Below are positions 1 to 8,069 of a stretch of 46,805 nt of DNA, piece after piece (position 1 is the stretch's first letter; the number at the start of each line of letters is the position of its first letter). The DNA lies in the NCBI RefSeq assembly GCF_002081825.1, contig NZ_MUKU01000041.1, positions 1 through 46,805 on the forward strand. The letters run 5' to 3'. Both the position numbers and the translations under genes were made by a program. The DNA comes from Chromobacterium haemolyticum. GTDB lineage: Bacteria; Pseudomonadota; Gammaproteobacteria; Burkholderiales; Chromobacteriaceae. A model generated the notes under the pieces. It ran no database searches. It was not told the origin of the DNA and saw only the letters and a list, made by a program, of their open reading frames with translations.

Positions 1-134
1 ATACCACCAGCAGTGTTTGCGGCACGCTATCGCCAGCAGCGGACCACCGAACTATCAAGCAGTACCACTACCATGCAAACCTAGGACTTCTCTCCTTATC
101 GCTGGTATGGCTGGAGGGGGAAGATCACTTGATG

Positions 135-201
135 GCCGGCATCGGGGGCTCCATGTTTTGCTAAGCGTTTTCATCTTTTTAGCATATGGGCCGATGCCGG
201 C
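135..201. other. Long imperfect inverted repeat (possible structured RNA or terminator)
   Basis: GCCGGCATCGG at 135-145 is perfectly inverted at 191-201 (CCGATGCCGGC). Inside it, CCAT and TGCTAA also find inverted partners, so about 67 nt can fold into one long hairpin with a U-rich loop. It lies just beyond the 3' end of the leftward pssA gene and could end that transcript, although there is no clean T-run on either side. The rest of positions 1-236 shows no convincing gene. Confidence 0.35.
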
Positions 202-236
202 GGGGAACGGCAGCGTTTTAGCGGGCCTTGAACCGT

Positions 237-1577
237 TTACAGCATCAGGTTTAGCATGCGGTCGATGCGCACGCGGCTCAGGCGGGTCAATAGTTTTTTG
301 ATTTGTTCGGGATAGGTGCGCACGTCTTCCAGCTCGCGGTAATGCAGCAACTGTCGGCTGTGACGCAAGATGTTTTCCTGTTCTTGCAGGTTCTGGTGCT
401 TAAGCTCGGCGTTGGGATCGCTGATCAGCAACGCGTTCTCCATGTCCAGGCGGAAGGCGCGCGGATTGAGATTGTTGCCGGTCAGCAGCATGTGGCGCTG
501 GTCGCTGAACATGCCTTTGAGGTGATAGGTGTTGTCGCCGTCTTTCCACTGGTGCACTCGCAGCTGGCCGACACCGATGTAGTGGCGTTGGCGCTTGGCG
601 AAGCGACGCAAGTTCATTTCGTAGAGATAGGGCAGCGCGCCGATGACACGGAAGGGCTCGCTGGGCGGAATGTAGAAGTCATTGGCAGTTTTATCGCCGA
701 CGACGATGTCGATTTGCACGCCACGGCGCAGCGCCTTGCTGATGGCAAGCACTACCGGCCGCGGAAAGTTGAAATAGGGGGTGCAGATGAACAGCGAACT
801 GCGGGTATTTGCAATCAGTTCCAGAATCACCCGGTTGAGCGTGTTGCCCTTGCCGATGCCGACAATCGGGCTGATGGCCAGTCCGTCTTCCGCGCCAATC
901 TGGTTGTCAATCCGGTATTGGCTATGGCTGATCTTGTCGCGGAAGGCGCGGATTTCCTTGCGTATGCTGCGCGTGGCCGGCGCCGGTTTGTCCAGCCGGA
1001 ATACCGCTGGGTCGTTGAAGAACTGCTCGTGCATATAGCTGGACATCACATCCGCCAGCGCCTGATTGCGGATCAGGTGGTAGCGGTCGAAACGGTACTT
1101 GTCCAGCTTGTGCAAGTAGACATTGTTGATGCTGGCGCCGCTGTACAGCACCTGGTCGTCAACAATCAGACCTTTAAGATGCAGCACGCCGAATAGTTCG
1201 CGGGTTTGCACCGGGATGCCGTAGATGGGCACGTCAACGTTGTGCCGCAGCGCCTGGGCCCGGTACCAGGCGGCGTTGCAACTGTCCTGGCTTTCGCCGA
1301 TGCGCCCGCGCTGGGCGCGGTGCCAGTCCACCATGATGCGGATATCCAGTTGCGGCTGCCGCTGTTTGGCGGTGAACAGCGCGTCCAGCACTTCCTGGCC
1401 GGCTTCGTCGTGCTCCAGATAGAGCGCGACGATATAGACGCGGTGCCGGGCCTGCGCGATCGCCTCCAGCAGGCAAAGGCGGAAGTCGGCTGTCTGATGC
1501 AGGGTGGTGATGGCGTCGGCTTGCATGCGCAGCTTGGGAAGCTGAGCCAGCAACGATCTTTTTAGCAGAAATGCCAT
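237..1577 (-). CDS. pssA: CDP-diacylglycerol--serine O-phosphatidyltransferase (phosphatidylserine synthase, PssA type)
   Basis: Makes phosphatidylserine from CDP-diacylglycerol and serine, the committed step to phosphatidylethanolamine. The 446-residue protein is close to the roughly 450-residue E. coli enzyme. It shows the two HKD half-sites of the phospholipase D superfamily: HLKGLIVDD (H133, K135, D140) followed by YSGASINNVYLH, and a second HLKGMFSD near residue 360 followed by LLTGNNLNPRAFRLD. Both blocks are typical of the Gram-negative, soluble or peripherally membrane-bound PssA. The start is set at MAFLLKRS (1577), because the frame upstream to 1721 is proline/arginine-rich and unlike the family. 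It is divergent from rppH across about 200 bp, which should carry both promoters. Confidence 0.93.
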   Translation of the reverse strand: MAFLLKRSLLAQLPKLRMQADAITTLHQTADFRLCLLEAIAQARHRVYIVALYLEHDEAGQEVLDALFTAKQRQPQLDIRIMVDWHRAQRGRIGESQDSCNAAWYRAQALRHNVDVPIYGIPVQTRELFGVLHLKGLIVDDQVLYSGASINNVYLHKLDKYRFDRYHLIRNQALADVMSSYMHEQFFNDPAVFRLDKPAPATRSIRKEIRAFRDKISHSQYRIDNQIGAEDGLAISPIVGIGKGNTLNRVILELIANTRSSLFICTPYFNFPRPVVLAISKALRRGVQIDIVVGDKTANDFYIPPSEPFRVIGALPYLYEMNLRRFAKRQRHYIGVGQLRVHQWKDGDNTYHLKGMFSDQRHMLLTGNNLNPRAFRLDMENALLISDPNAELKHQNLQEQENILRHSRQLLHYRELEDVRTYPEQIKKLLTRLSRVRIDRMLNLML

Positions 1578-1775
1578 GTAAGCGTTGGGTTTGACGTTTA
1601 ATCGTGGAATCGTAGCATCGTTTTCGCCTCTTGGGGGAGTCCGCGCCTGCGCAATCCTTGCGCCAGCGCAGTTCCGGACGAAGTCTAAGCTTGGCGAGGC
1701 CGGCGATAGAGTCCATGGCAAGGCGGAGCGAAATGTGCAAAAATTCGTTCAACTAGATGAATTGCAGGTTTTCCA

Positions 1776-2303
1776 ATGCTGGACCGGGACGGATACCGCC
1801 CCAATGTCGGAATCATCCTCATCAATGGTAAAAATGAGGTGTTCTGGGGCAAGCGAGTGCGGGAGCATTCTTGGCAGTTTCCGCAAGGCGGAATCAAGCC
1901 TGGCGAGAGTCCGGAGGCCGCGATGTATCGCGAGCTGCTGGAAGAGGTGGGTTTGCTGCCGCAACATGTGAAAATACTGGGACGCACCCGCGACTGGATG
2001 CGTTACGAGGTGCCGACCAATTGGGTGCGCCGGGAGTGGCGCGGCAGTTACAAGGGGCAGAAGCAGATTTGGTTCCTACTGAAGCTGGTGGGGCGCGAGT
2101 GCGACGTTTGCCTGCGCGCCAGCAGCCACCCCGAGTTTGACGGCTGGCGCTGGAACGAGTATTGGGCGCCGGTGGATGCGGTGATCGAGTTCAAGCGCGA
2201 GGTGTACGAGCGCGCGTTGGCCGAGCTGTCGCGCTTCCTGCGCGGAGTGGAAAGCCGGGAGGCCTATCTGGCCCGGCTTGGCCGCGCCCAGGAGCCGCAT
2301 TGA
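1776..2303 (+). CDS. rppH: RNA pyrophosphohydrolase (Nudix)
   Basis: Removes pyrophosphate from the 5' triphosphate end of mRNA, which triggers RNase E-dependent decay. The 175-residue protein opens with [15 protein letters not shown] and carries a complete Nudix box: [22 protein letters not shown], with the catalytic REL-EE glutamates at about residues 50-57. The WQFPQGG stretch just before the box and RDWMRYEVP after it are typical of RppH. The start fits the family length. It is divergent from pssA and followed, after about 115 bp, by parE. Confidence 0.95.
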   Translation: MLDRDGYRPNVGIILINGKNEVFWGKRVREHSWQFPQGGIKPGESPEAAMYRELLEEVGLLPQHVKILGRTRDWMRYEVPTNWVRREWRGSYKGQKQIWFLLKLVGRECDVCLRASSHPEFDGWRWNEYWAPVDAVIEFKREVYERALAELSRFLRGVESREAYLARLGRAQEPH

Positions 2304-2419
2304 TGCGGCGCCGTCTGCGCGCCTCGAAGCGACACGGCGGGCCTGGCCCGCTGTCTTTTTTTGCGCCGTGGCCCTGGCCGCGGCGTTTGGCGTAATTTGC
2401 TGAGCAACAAGATTCAAAT

Positions 2420-4384
2420 ATGACGCAACAATACGATGAGTCGTCGGTACGGGTACTGAAAGGCTTGGAGCCGGTCAAGGAACGGCCGGGGATGTATACC
2501 CGCACCACCGACCCCACCCATATTTGCCAGGAAGTGATAGACAACGCCGCCGATGAGGCGCTAGGCGGCTTTGCGCGCAAGATCGCGGTGACGGTGCATC
2601 AGGACGGTTCGCTGTCGGTGGAAGACGACGGCCGCGGCATTCCGGTGGGCCTGCATCCGCAGGAAGGCGTGCCGGTAGTGGAATTGGTGTTCACCCGGCT
2701 GCACGCCGGTGGCAAGTTCAACAAGAAAGACGGCGGCGCTTACGCCTTTTCCGGAGGCCTGCACGGGGTGGGCGTGTCGGTAACCAATGCGTTGTCCACC
2801 CGGCTGGAGGTGGAGGTCAAGCGCGAAGGCGGCGTGCACCGCCTGGTGTTTTCCGGCGGCGACGTTATTGAGCCTTTGGCCCGGGTGGCGGATTGCGGCC
2901 CACGCACAAGCGGCACTCGGGTCAAGGTATGGCCCGATGGCAAGTACTTTGAAAGCCCTCGTTACTCCTTGCCGGAGCTGGAACGCTTGCTGCGCGCCAA
3001 GGCGGTGCTGCTGCCCGGCGTCGCGGTCACCCTGGTGGTGGAGCGCCCCAGCGGCGATGAGGTCAAAGTCTGGCAATACCCGGAGGGCTTGAAGAGCTAT
3101 CTGGCCGAGTTGTGCAACGGCGACGAGCCGGTGGCGCCCTTGTTCGCCGGAGAGGCCTATATCGGCGACGATCACGAGCAGTTCGCCAAGGGCGAGGGCG
3201 TACAGTGGGCGATGGCCTGGTTCGAGGACGGCGCCAGCGGCGAGAGTTACGTCAACTTGATTCCGACGCCGGTGGGCGGCACCCATGAGGCCGGTTTGCG
3301 CGCTGGCGTGTTCGACGCGGTGAAGAGCTTCATCGATCACCACAACTTGCTGCCGCGCGGCGTCAAGCTGATGGCGGAGGATGTGTGGAGCCGCGTGCGC
3401 TTCGTATTGTCCGCCCGGGTGCTGGACCCGCAGTTCCAGGGGCAAACCAAGGACAAGCTGACCAGCCGCGACGCGTTGAAGCTGATTTCCGGCCTGGCGC
3501 GCGATCCGGTGGAGCTGTGGCTGAACCAGAACGTGGAGTCCGGCAAGAAGATCGCCGAGTTGGCCATCCGTCAGGCGCAGTCGCGCCTGAAGTCGGTGAA
3601 GAAGGTGGAGAAGAAGAAGGGCTCCGGCGTGGCCGTGCTGCCCGGCAAGCTGACCGATTGCGAGAGCGAGGATATCGACCGCAACGAGCTGTTCCTGGTG
3701 GAGGGCGATTCCGCCGGAGGCTCGGCCAAGCTGGCGCGAGACAAGGAGTACCAGGCCATCTTGCCCCTGCGCGGAAAGGTGCTCAATAGCTGGGAAACCG
3801 ACAAGGACCAGCTGTTCTCCAATGCCGAGATTCACGATATTTCGGTGGCCATCGGCGTGGATCCGCACGGGCCCAGCGATCACCCGGACCTGTCCGGCCA
3901 GCGCTACGGCAAGATCGCCATCCTGTCCGACGCGGACGTGGACGGTTCCCATATCCAGGTGCTGTTGCTGACGCTGTTCTTCCGCCACTTCCCCCGTTTG
4001 ATCGAGAACGGCAACATCTACGTGGCCCAGCCGCCGCTGTTCCGCGTGGATGTGCCGGGCCAGGGCAAGCACCGCCCGCCGCGCAAGCTGTACGCCTTGG
4101 ACGAAGGCGAGATGACCGCCATTCTGGACCGGCTGCGCAGCGAAGGCGTGCGTGAGAACGCCTGGAGCATTTCCCGCTTCAAGGGCCTGGGCGAGATGAA
4201 CCCGGAACAGTTGAAGGACACTACGATGAATCCAGATACCCGCCGCTTGTCCCAGGTGAGGGTGCGCACCGGCGAGCTGGAGCAGACGCTGTCCACTTTC
4301 GTCATGCTGATGGGCAAGGGGGAGGCGTCCAGCCGCCGCAGCTGGATGGAAGCCAATGGCAACGCAGTAGAGGCCGATATCTGA
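2420..4384 (+). CDS. parE: DNA topoisomerase IV subunit B
   Basis: ATPase subunit of topoisomerase IV, which with ParC decatenates daughter chromosomes. The 654 residues compare with about 630 in E. coli. The N-terminal GHKL ATPase domain shows EVIDNAADEAL, DDGRGIPV and GGLHGVGVSVTNALS. The TOPRIM domain shows EGDSAGGSAK and the metal-binding DADVDGSHI near residue 500. The C-terminus keeps RFKGLGEMNPEQL. ParE rather than GyrB is inferred from the short length without the large GyrB insertion and from the opening RVLKGLEPVKERPGMYTRT. parC is not adjacent. A strong terminator follows. Confidence 0.95.
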   Translation: MTQQYDESSVRVLKGLEPVKERPGMYTRTTDPTHICQEVIDNAADEALGGFARKIAVTVHQDGSLSVEDDGRGIPVGLHPQEGVPVVELVFTRLHAGGKFNKKDGGAYAFSGGLHGVGVSVTNALSTRLEVEVKREGGVHRLVFSGGDVIEPLARVADCGPRTSGTRVKVWPDGKYFESPRYSLPELERLLRAKAVLLPGVAVTLVVERPSGDEVKVWQYPEGLKSYLAELCNGDEPVAPLFAGEAYIGDDHEQFAKGEGVQWAMAWFEDGASGESYVNLIPTPVGGTHEAGLRAGVFDAVKSFIDHHNLLPRGVKLMAEDVWSRVRFVLSARVLDPQFQGQTKDKLTSRDALKLISGLARDPVELWLNQNVESGKKIAELAIRQAQSRLKSVKKVEKKKGSGVAVLPGKLTDCESEDIDRNELFLVEGDSAGGSAKLARDKEYQAILPLRGKVLNSWETDKDQLFSNAEIHDISVAIGVDPHGPSDHPDLSGQRYGKIAILSDADVDGSHIQVLLLTLFFRHFPRLIENGNIYVAQPPLFRVDVPGQGKHRPPRKLYALDEGEMTAILDRLRSEGVRENAWSISRFKGLGEMNPEQLKDTTMNPDTRRLSQVRVRTGELEQTLSTFVMLMGKGEASSRRSWMEANGNAVEADI

Positions 4385-4416
4385 GCAGCCACGCCGCTTG
4401 TTCAGAAAGGACGGGA

Positions 4417-4450
4417 AGCCCCCGCAAGTCTTGCTTGCGGGGGCTTTTTC
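4417..4450 (+). terminator. Intrinsic terminator after parE
   Basis: Perfect 12-bp stem AGCCCCCGCAAG (4417-4428) / CTTGCGGGGGCT (4434-4445) with a 5-nt loop and a following T-run. It lies 33 nt past the parE stop codon. Confidence 0.9.
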
Positions 4451-4501
4451 ATTGCGGGCTATAGTAAGGTTAGGCGTGGTGTCTCAATCAAGGGGAATGG
4501 C

Positions 4502-5218
4502 ATGGCCAAGCGATGGCGAGGGCTGTTGGCGGGGTGGCTGGCGCTGCCCGCGCTGGCTGCCGGCTATCACTCCTCCAGCCAGGACATCGGTCCCTGGGGC
4601 GACGGCGCGAGCCAGGACGGCCTGGCGCCGCGTTTCATCCGCTTCGTGGCGAAGCAGGCGGGACTGACGCTGACTCAGTATGTCCGACCGCTGCCGCGCA
4701 CGATAGAGGAGTTGAGAAATGGGCGCAACGCGCTGGCGCTGGTGACAGCCTCGCCGGAGCGCGCGCGTTTTGCCGTGGAGCTGTGCCGGCCAGTGTCGAT
4801 CCGCATTTCCGTGCTCTACCATCGCCGCGGCCTGGTGTCGCCCATCGGCCCGTCTTGGTTCCGCCAGCGCAGCCTGGGCGTTTTGCGCGGTACCCACACC
4901 TTGGACGGTTTTATCGCCGAAAGCGGTGCGACGCCGGTGGAGGTGTCGGACATGCCGCAGGGGTTTCGCATGCTGCAAGCCGGCAGGCTGGACGCGATGA
5001 TGTGCGTGCGTCCAGGCTGCGGCCACGCGCAGAGGCAAATGGGCGGGGGCCTGCCCAATCTGGCCGAATACGTGCATGGCGACGAGCCAATGGCGCTCTA
5101 CGTATCCAAACGCAGCGAGCTGGCGCGCGACGCCGTCATGTTGGGCAAATTGAAGGCCGCTTGTCTGTCCGTCGCCGGCAAGCGCGAGATGGCCGGCTTG
5201 CTGACGATTTACGATTGA
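4502..5218 (+). CDS. Periplasmic solute-binding-like protein (SBP_bac_3 type)
   Basis: Probably a secreted protein of the type 3 periplasmic binding fold, but the ligand is unknown. Residues 1-20 look like a signal peptide (MAKRWRG, hydrophobic core, ALPALAA). The mature part of about 218 residues has features of amino-acid-binding-like proteins: APRFIRFVAKQAGLTLTQYVRPLPR near the N-terminus, then GVLRGTHTLDGFI and FRMLQAGRLDAMMCVRP, the usual GYPxGR-like and low-complexity hinge segments. No permease or ATPase gene is next to it, so a sensor or orphan role is as likely as transport. It is a stand-alone gene between the parE terminator and a convergent SDR gene. Confidence 0.7.
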   Translation: MAKRWRGLLAGWLALPALAAGYHSSSQDIGPWGDGASQDGLAPRFIRFVAKQAGLTLTQYVRPLPRTIEELRNGRNALALVTASPERARFAVELCRPVSIRISVLYHRRGLVSPIGPSWFRQRSLGVLRGTHTLDGFIAESGATPVEVSDMPQGFRMLQAGRLDAMMCVRPGCGHAQRQMGGGLPNLAEYVHGDEPMALYVSKRSELARDAVMLGKLKAACLSVAGKREMAGLLTIYD

Positions 5219-5227
5219 GACAGGGAC

Positions 5228-5827
5228 TCACCAGACGCGCAGCGTTTGACCGGTCTGCACGCCTTCCACGCTGCGCACATAGGCTAGGGCCGCGCGCGCT
5301 GCCGGCACCGCTTCGAAACCGGGGAAGAAGTCCCGGTACTGTTCCCAGGACTCCTGCAACACGTTGGGGCTGACCACATTGATGCGGCGTCCGCCATCCA
5401 GCTCCGCCGCCGCGCCGCGGACAAAGCCTTCCAGCGCCGAGTTCACCGCGCTGGCGTTGCTGCCGAAGCGGATGGGCTGCTCGCTGACGATGCCGCTGGT
5501 GAGTGTGATGGAGCCGCCGGCGTTCAGGTAGTGCTGGCCGATCAAGGCCAGTTCCACCTGGCCCATCAGCTTGTCCTTGAGGCCGACGCGGAACTGATCG
5601 GCGCTCATTTCCGCCAGGGGGCCGAAATGCAGTTTGCCGGTGGCGCTGATGATGGCGTCCACCTTGCCTATGCGTTCGAACAGAGCGCGAATGCTGTCGC
5701 CGTCGGTCAGGTCCACCAGCGCGTCGCCGCGGCGGCTGCCGGCCTTGATCAGCTGATGATGGGACAGCGCCTGGCTGATGGCCTGGCCCAGCGTGCCGTG
5801 GGCGCCGACGATGAGAATTTTTTTCAT
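5228..5827 (-). CDS. Atypical short-chain dehydrogenase/reductase
   Basis: NAD(P)-binding Rossmann protein of 199 residues, short for an SDR. The glycine-rich VGAHGTLGQAI is at residues 7-17, DLTDGDSI follows strand 3, and SATGK and LTSGIVS mark strands 4 and 5. The usual catalytic YxxxK is absent: the expected segment reads FGSNASAVNSALEGFV, with no Tyr-x3-Lys. The substrate is unknown and catalysis may be altered. The start at MKKILIVG (5827) is preferred over the upstream Met because it begins directly at the first beta strand. It is divergent from the LysR gene at 5925, a common arrangement for a regulator and its target. Confidence 0.8.
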   Translation of the reverse strand: MKKILIVGAHGTLGQAISQALSHHQLIKAGSRRGDALVDLTDGDSIRALFERIGKVDAIISATGKLHFGPLAEMSADQFRVGLKDKLMGQVELALIGQHYLNAGGSITLTSGIVSEQPIRFGSNASAVNSALEGFVRGAAAELDGGRRINVVSPNVLQESWEQYRDFFPGFEAVPAARAALAYVRSVEGVQTGQTLRVW

Positions 5828-5924
5828 GGGGAATCTCCCGGACAAGTACAAGACCCGGTCATTTTGCGCCCGCGCGGAACATTGATTAATCCGCTAAGAT
5901 GAACAAGATTGAAAACTATGGGTT

Positions 5925-6812
5925 ATGAATGGCATGGATCGCCTATTGAGCATGGAGCTGTTCGTGGCGGTGGTGGAGCGCGGCAGCTTCACCGCGGCGG
6001 CGGAGGCGCATGGTTTGTCCCAGCCCATGGTGGGCAAGCATATCGCCAGCCTGGAGCGGCGGCTGGGCGGCCGGCTGCTGGCGCGCACCACCCGCCGCCA
6101 GCAACTGACCGAATTGGGCTCGCACTATTTCCAGCGCTGCCAGTCCATTCTGGCGGAAATCCGCGCGGCGGAAAGCGGGGCCGAACTGATCAGCGGCGCG
6201 CCGCGCGGCGTGCTGCGCGTCAACGCCTCGGTGACTTTCGGCTCTCTGCGGCTGGCCGGTCTGCTGGCCGAGTTCATGCAAACTTATCCGGACATCACCG
6301 TGGACCTGAGTTTGTCCGACGAGCTGGTCGACTTGGTGGCCGACGGCTACGACGCCGCTTTTCGCATCGGCCGGCTGCCGGACTCCGGCCTGGTGGCGCG
6401 GCCCTTGCAGCCCTATCGGATGATGGTGGCGGCAGCGCCCGCCTATCTGGCGCGCAAGGGCGTGCCGCGCGCGCCGGCGGATCTGGCCGCGCATGATTGC
6501 CTGGGTTTCTCGCTGTGGCGCAAGGACGATGGCTGGGAGTTGCTGGGGGCCGGCGAGTGGGCCCGCGCCAGCCGCTTTCAGTCTAATCACGGCCAGGCGC
6601 TACGCATGGTGGCGCTGGCCGGCGGCGGCATCGTGCTGCAAGCCGAGGCCTTGCTGGGCGACGATGTGGCCGCCGGCCGGCTGGTGGAGGTGTTGCCGGG
6701 CTGTTTGCCGCCGCCCAAGCCCATGCATTTGATTTATCTGCAGGACCGCCGGCCTTTGCCCAAGTTGCGTGTGTTCATCGACTTCATTCTGGAGCGCCTG
6801 GGCGCGCTGTGA
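5925..6812 (+). CDS. LysR-family transcriptional regulator
   Basis: DNA-binding regulator of 295 residues. The N-terminal winged helix-turn-helix, MELFVAVVERGSFTAAAEAHGLSQPMVGKHIASLE, spans about residues 10-45. It is followed by the effector-binding domain with GVLRVNASVTFGSLRLAGLLAEFMQTYPDITVDLSLSD. The sequence belongs to the large LysR subgroup that lacks a dedicated inducer assignment. It is transcribed away from the SDR gene, and LysR members commonly control the divergent neighbour, so the SDR is the natural target (inference). ATG at 5934 is an alternative start three codons in. Confidence 0.9.
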   Translation: MNGMDRLLSMELFVAVVERGSFTAAAEAHGLSQPMVGKHIASLERRLGGRLLARTTRRQQLTELGSHYFQRCQSILAEIRAAESGAELISGAPRGVLRVNASVTFGSLRLAGLLAEFMQTYPDITVDLSLSDELVDLVADGYDAAFRIGRLPDSGLVARPLQPYRMMVAAAPAYLARKGVPRAPADLAAHDCLGFSLWRKDDGWELLGAGEWARASRFQSNHGQALRMVALAGGGIVLQAEALLGDDVAAGRLVEVLPGCLPPPKPMHLIYLQDRRPLPKLRVFIDFILERLGAL

Positions 6813-6907
6813 GTTTTATTGACAGGGCCTGTCAGCGATTTTCGTTTGAGCGGCGGCGCGCATCGGCGTAGCGTGGACGCGTGGATGATTTGGAGAGAGG
6901 AAAGGGC

Positions 6908-7465
6908 ATGGAACCGGATATGCGGACGCCCAGTCGGCGTGATTTGTTCGCCGGCTTTTTCTCTATCGGGCTGACCGGTTTCGGCGGCGTATTGCCGCAG
7001 GCGCACCGGATGATGGTGCTGCGCCGCCGCTGGCTGAGCGAGGCCGACTTCGCCGTGGTGCTGGGCTTGGGCCAAGTGCTGCCCGGCCCCAATATCGTCA
7101 ATGTCGCGGTGGCGGTGGGCAGCCGCTTTCACGGCGTGAGCGGAGCCTTGGCCGCCATCGCCGGCCTGTTGCTGGCGCCCATGGTCATCGTGCTGTTGTT
7201 GGCTTCCTTCTACGGCCATTACCGGCAGCTGCCGCTGGTGCAGAATGTGCTGCATGGCCTGGCCTCTGCCGCCGCCGGCCTGATCGCGGCGATGGGGCTG
7301 CGCTTGCTGGCGCGTATTGAGCGCAAGCTGTGGTGCGCGCTGGTGGCGGCGCTGACCTTCTGCGCGCTGGGCGTTCTGCAACTGCCCTTGCTGTGGTCGC
7401 TGGCCTTGCTGGCGCCCATCGCCATCGGGCTGGCCTGGCGAGACAGACCGAAGGAGGACTCATGA
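6908..7465 (+). CDS. Chromate transporter, short-chain ChrA subunit 1
   Basis: First half of a two-gene short-chain ChrA (CHR family) transporter; long ChrA proteins fuse two such domains. The 185-residue protein carries the hallmark N-terminal GLTGFGGVLPQAHRMMV and the repeated LGLGQVLPGPNIVNVAVAVGSR, followed by several hydrophobic segments. The start at 6908 (MEPDMRTPSRRD) is chosen because GAGAGAGGAAAG precedes it; a start 9 codons upstream lacks this. It overlaps the second subunit by ATGA, so the two are translationally coupled. The family exports chromate or related oxyanions, and the substrate here is not proven. Confidence 0.88.
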   Translation: MEPDMRTPSRRDLFAGFFSIGLTGFGGVLPQAHRMMVLRRRWLSEADFAVVLGLGQVLPGPNIVNVAVAVGSRFHGVSGALAAIAGLLLAPMVIVLLLASFYGHYRQLPLVQNVLHGLASAAAGLIAAMGLRLLARIERKLWCALVAALTFCALGVLQLPLLWSLALLAPIAIGLAWRDRPKEDS

Positions 7466-7977
7466 TTCTGCTGGTGCTGTTGTGGCAGTTTTCCATGCTG
7501 TCGCTGGTGGCGGTGGGCGGCGCCAATGTGCTGATACCCGAGCTGCAGCGCCTGGTAGTGGAGCAGGGCTGGATGAACGCGCGCGAGTTCGCCGCGCTGT
7601 TCGCCATCGCTCAGGCCGCGCCCGGCCCCAATGTGTTGGTAGTCTGTCTGATCGGCTGGCAGGTGGCCGGGGTGCCGGGCGCGCTGGTCAGCATGGTGGG
7701 TATCTGCGGCCCGTCGTCGGTACTCAGTTTTTACGTGGCGCGCTGGTGGCAGCGTTATCAGCAGGCGCCGTTGACCCGGGCAATCCAGCGGGGACTGGCG
7801 CCGCTGACCATAGGGCTGGTGGCGGCCAGCGCCTGGCTGTTGAGCCAGGCGGCCAATGCCGACGCGGGCGCCTGGCTACTGTGCGGCGCGGTGGCGCTGA
7901 CGGCGTGGCGCACTGCGATCAATCCCTTGTGGCTATTGTCGGCCGGCGCTTTGCTAGGCGGTTTGGGGTTGCTCTAG
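7462..7977 (+). CDS. Chromate transporter, short-chain ChrA subunit 2
   Basis: Second short-chain CHR subunit, 171 residues. Its start codon overlaps the stop of the first subunit (ATGA at 7462-7465) with AAGGAGG just upstream. The N-terminal FSMLSLVAVGGANVLIPELQRL and the AIAQAAPGPNVLVVCLIGWQ motif mirror the first subunit with inverted topology expected, as is known for paired short CHR proteins. It is strongly hydrophobic throughout. It ends at TAG 7975-7977, immediately followed by a 48-bp repeat remnant. Confidence 0.88.
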   Translation: MILLVLLWQFSMLSLVAVGGANVLIPELQRLVVEQGWMNAREFAALFAIAQAAPGPNVLVVCLIGWQVAGVPGALVSMVGICGPSSVLSFYVARWWQRYQQAPLTRAIQRGLAPLTIGLVAASAWLLSQAANADAGAWLLCGAVALTAWRTAINPLWLLSAGALLGGLGLL

Positions 7978-8025
7978 GATTGCGTTCAAAGTCTCGCTTT
8001 AGTTAGCGAGATTGTGAACAGGCTC
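7978..8025. mobile_element. 48-bp remnant of the IS5-like miniature element family
   Basis: Starts directly after the chrA stop codon. Its ends are inverted: GATTGCGTTCAAAGTCTCGC on the left, and the reverse complement of the right end reads GAGCCTGTTCACAATCTCGC. Both resemble the ends of the larger elements at 33083, 37767 and 46241. Only the two ends are left, meeting at TTTAGTTA, so it looks like an internal-deletion derivative. It can fold as a hairpin. Confidence 0.6.
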
Positions 8026-8069
8026 TACGCGGTGGCCATAATGAACAGGGTTTTCTCGGGAGGACCCGC

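Noticed and set aside
2561-4072. 503-codon open frame antisense to parE
   Set aside because: It is the mirror of a GC-rich gene with strong third-position bias. It has low-complexity His/Gln/Ala-rich translation and no recognisable domain, while parE on the other strand matches its family throughout.
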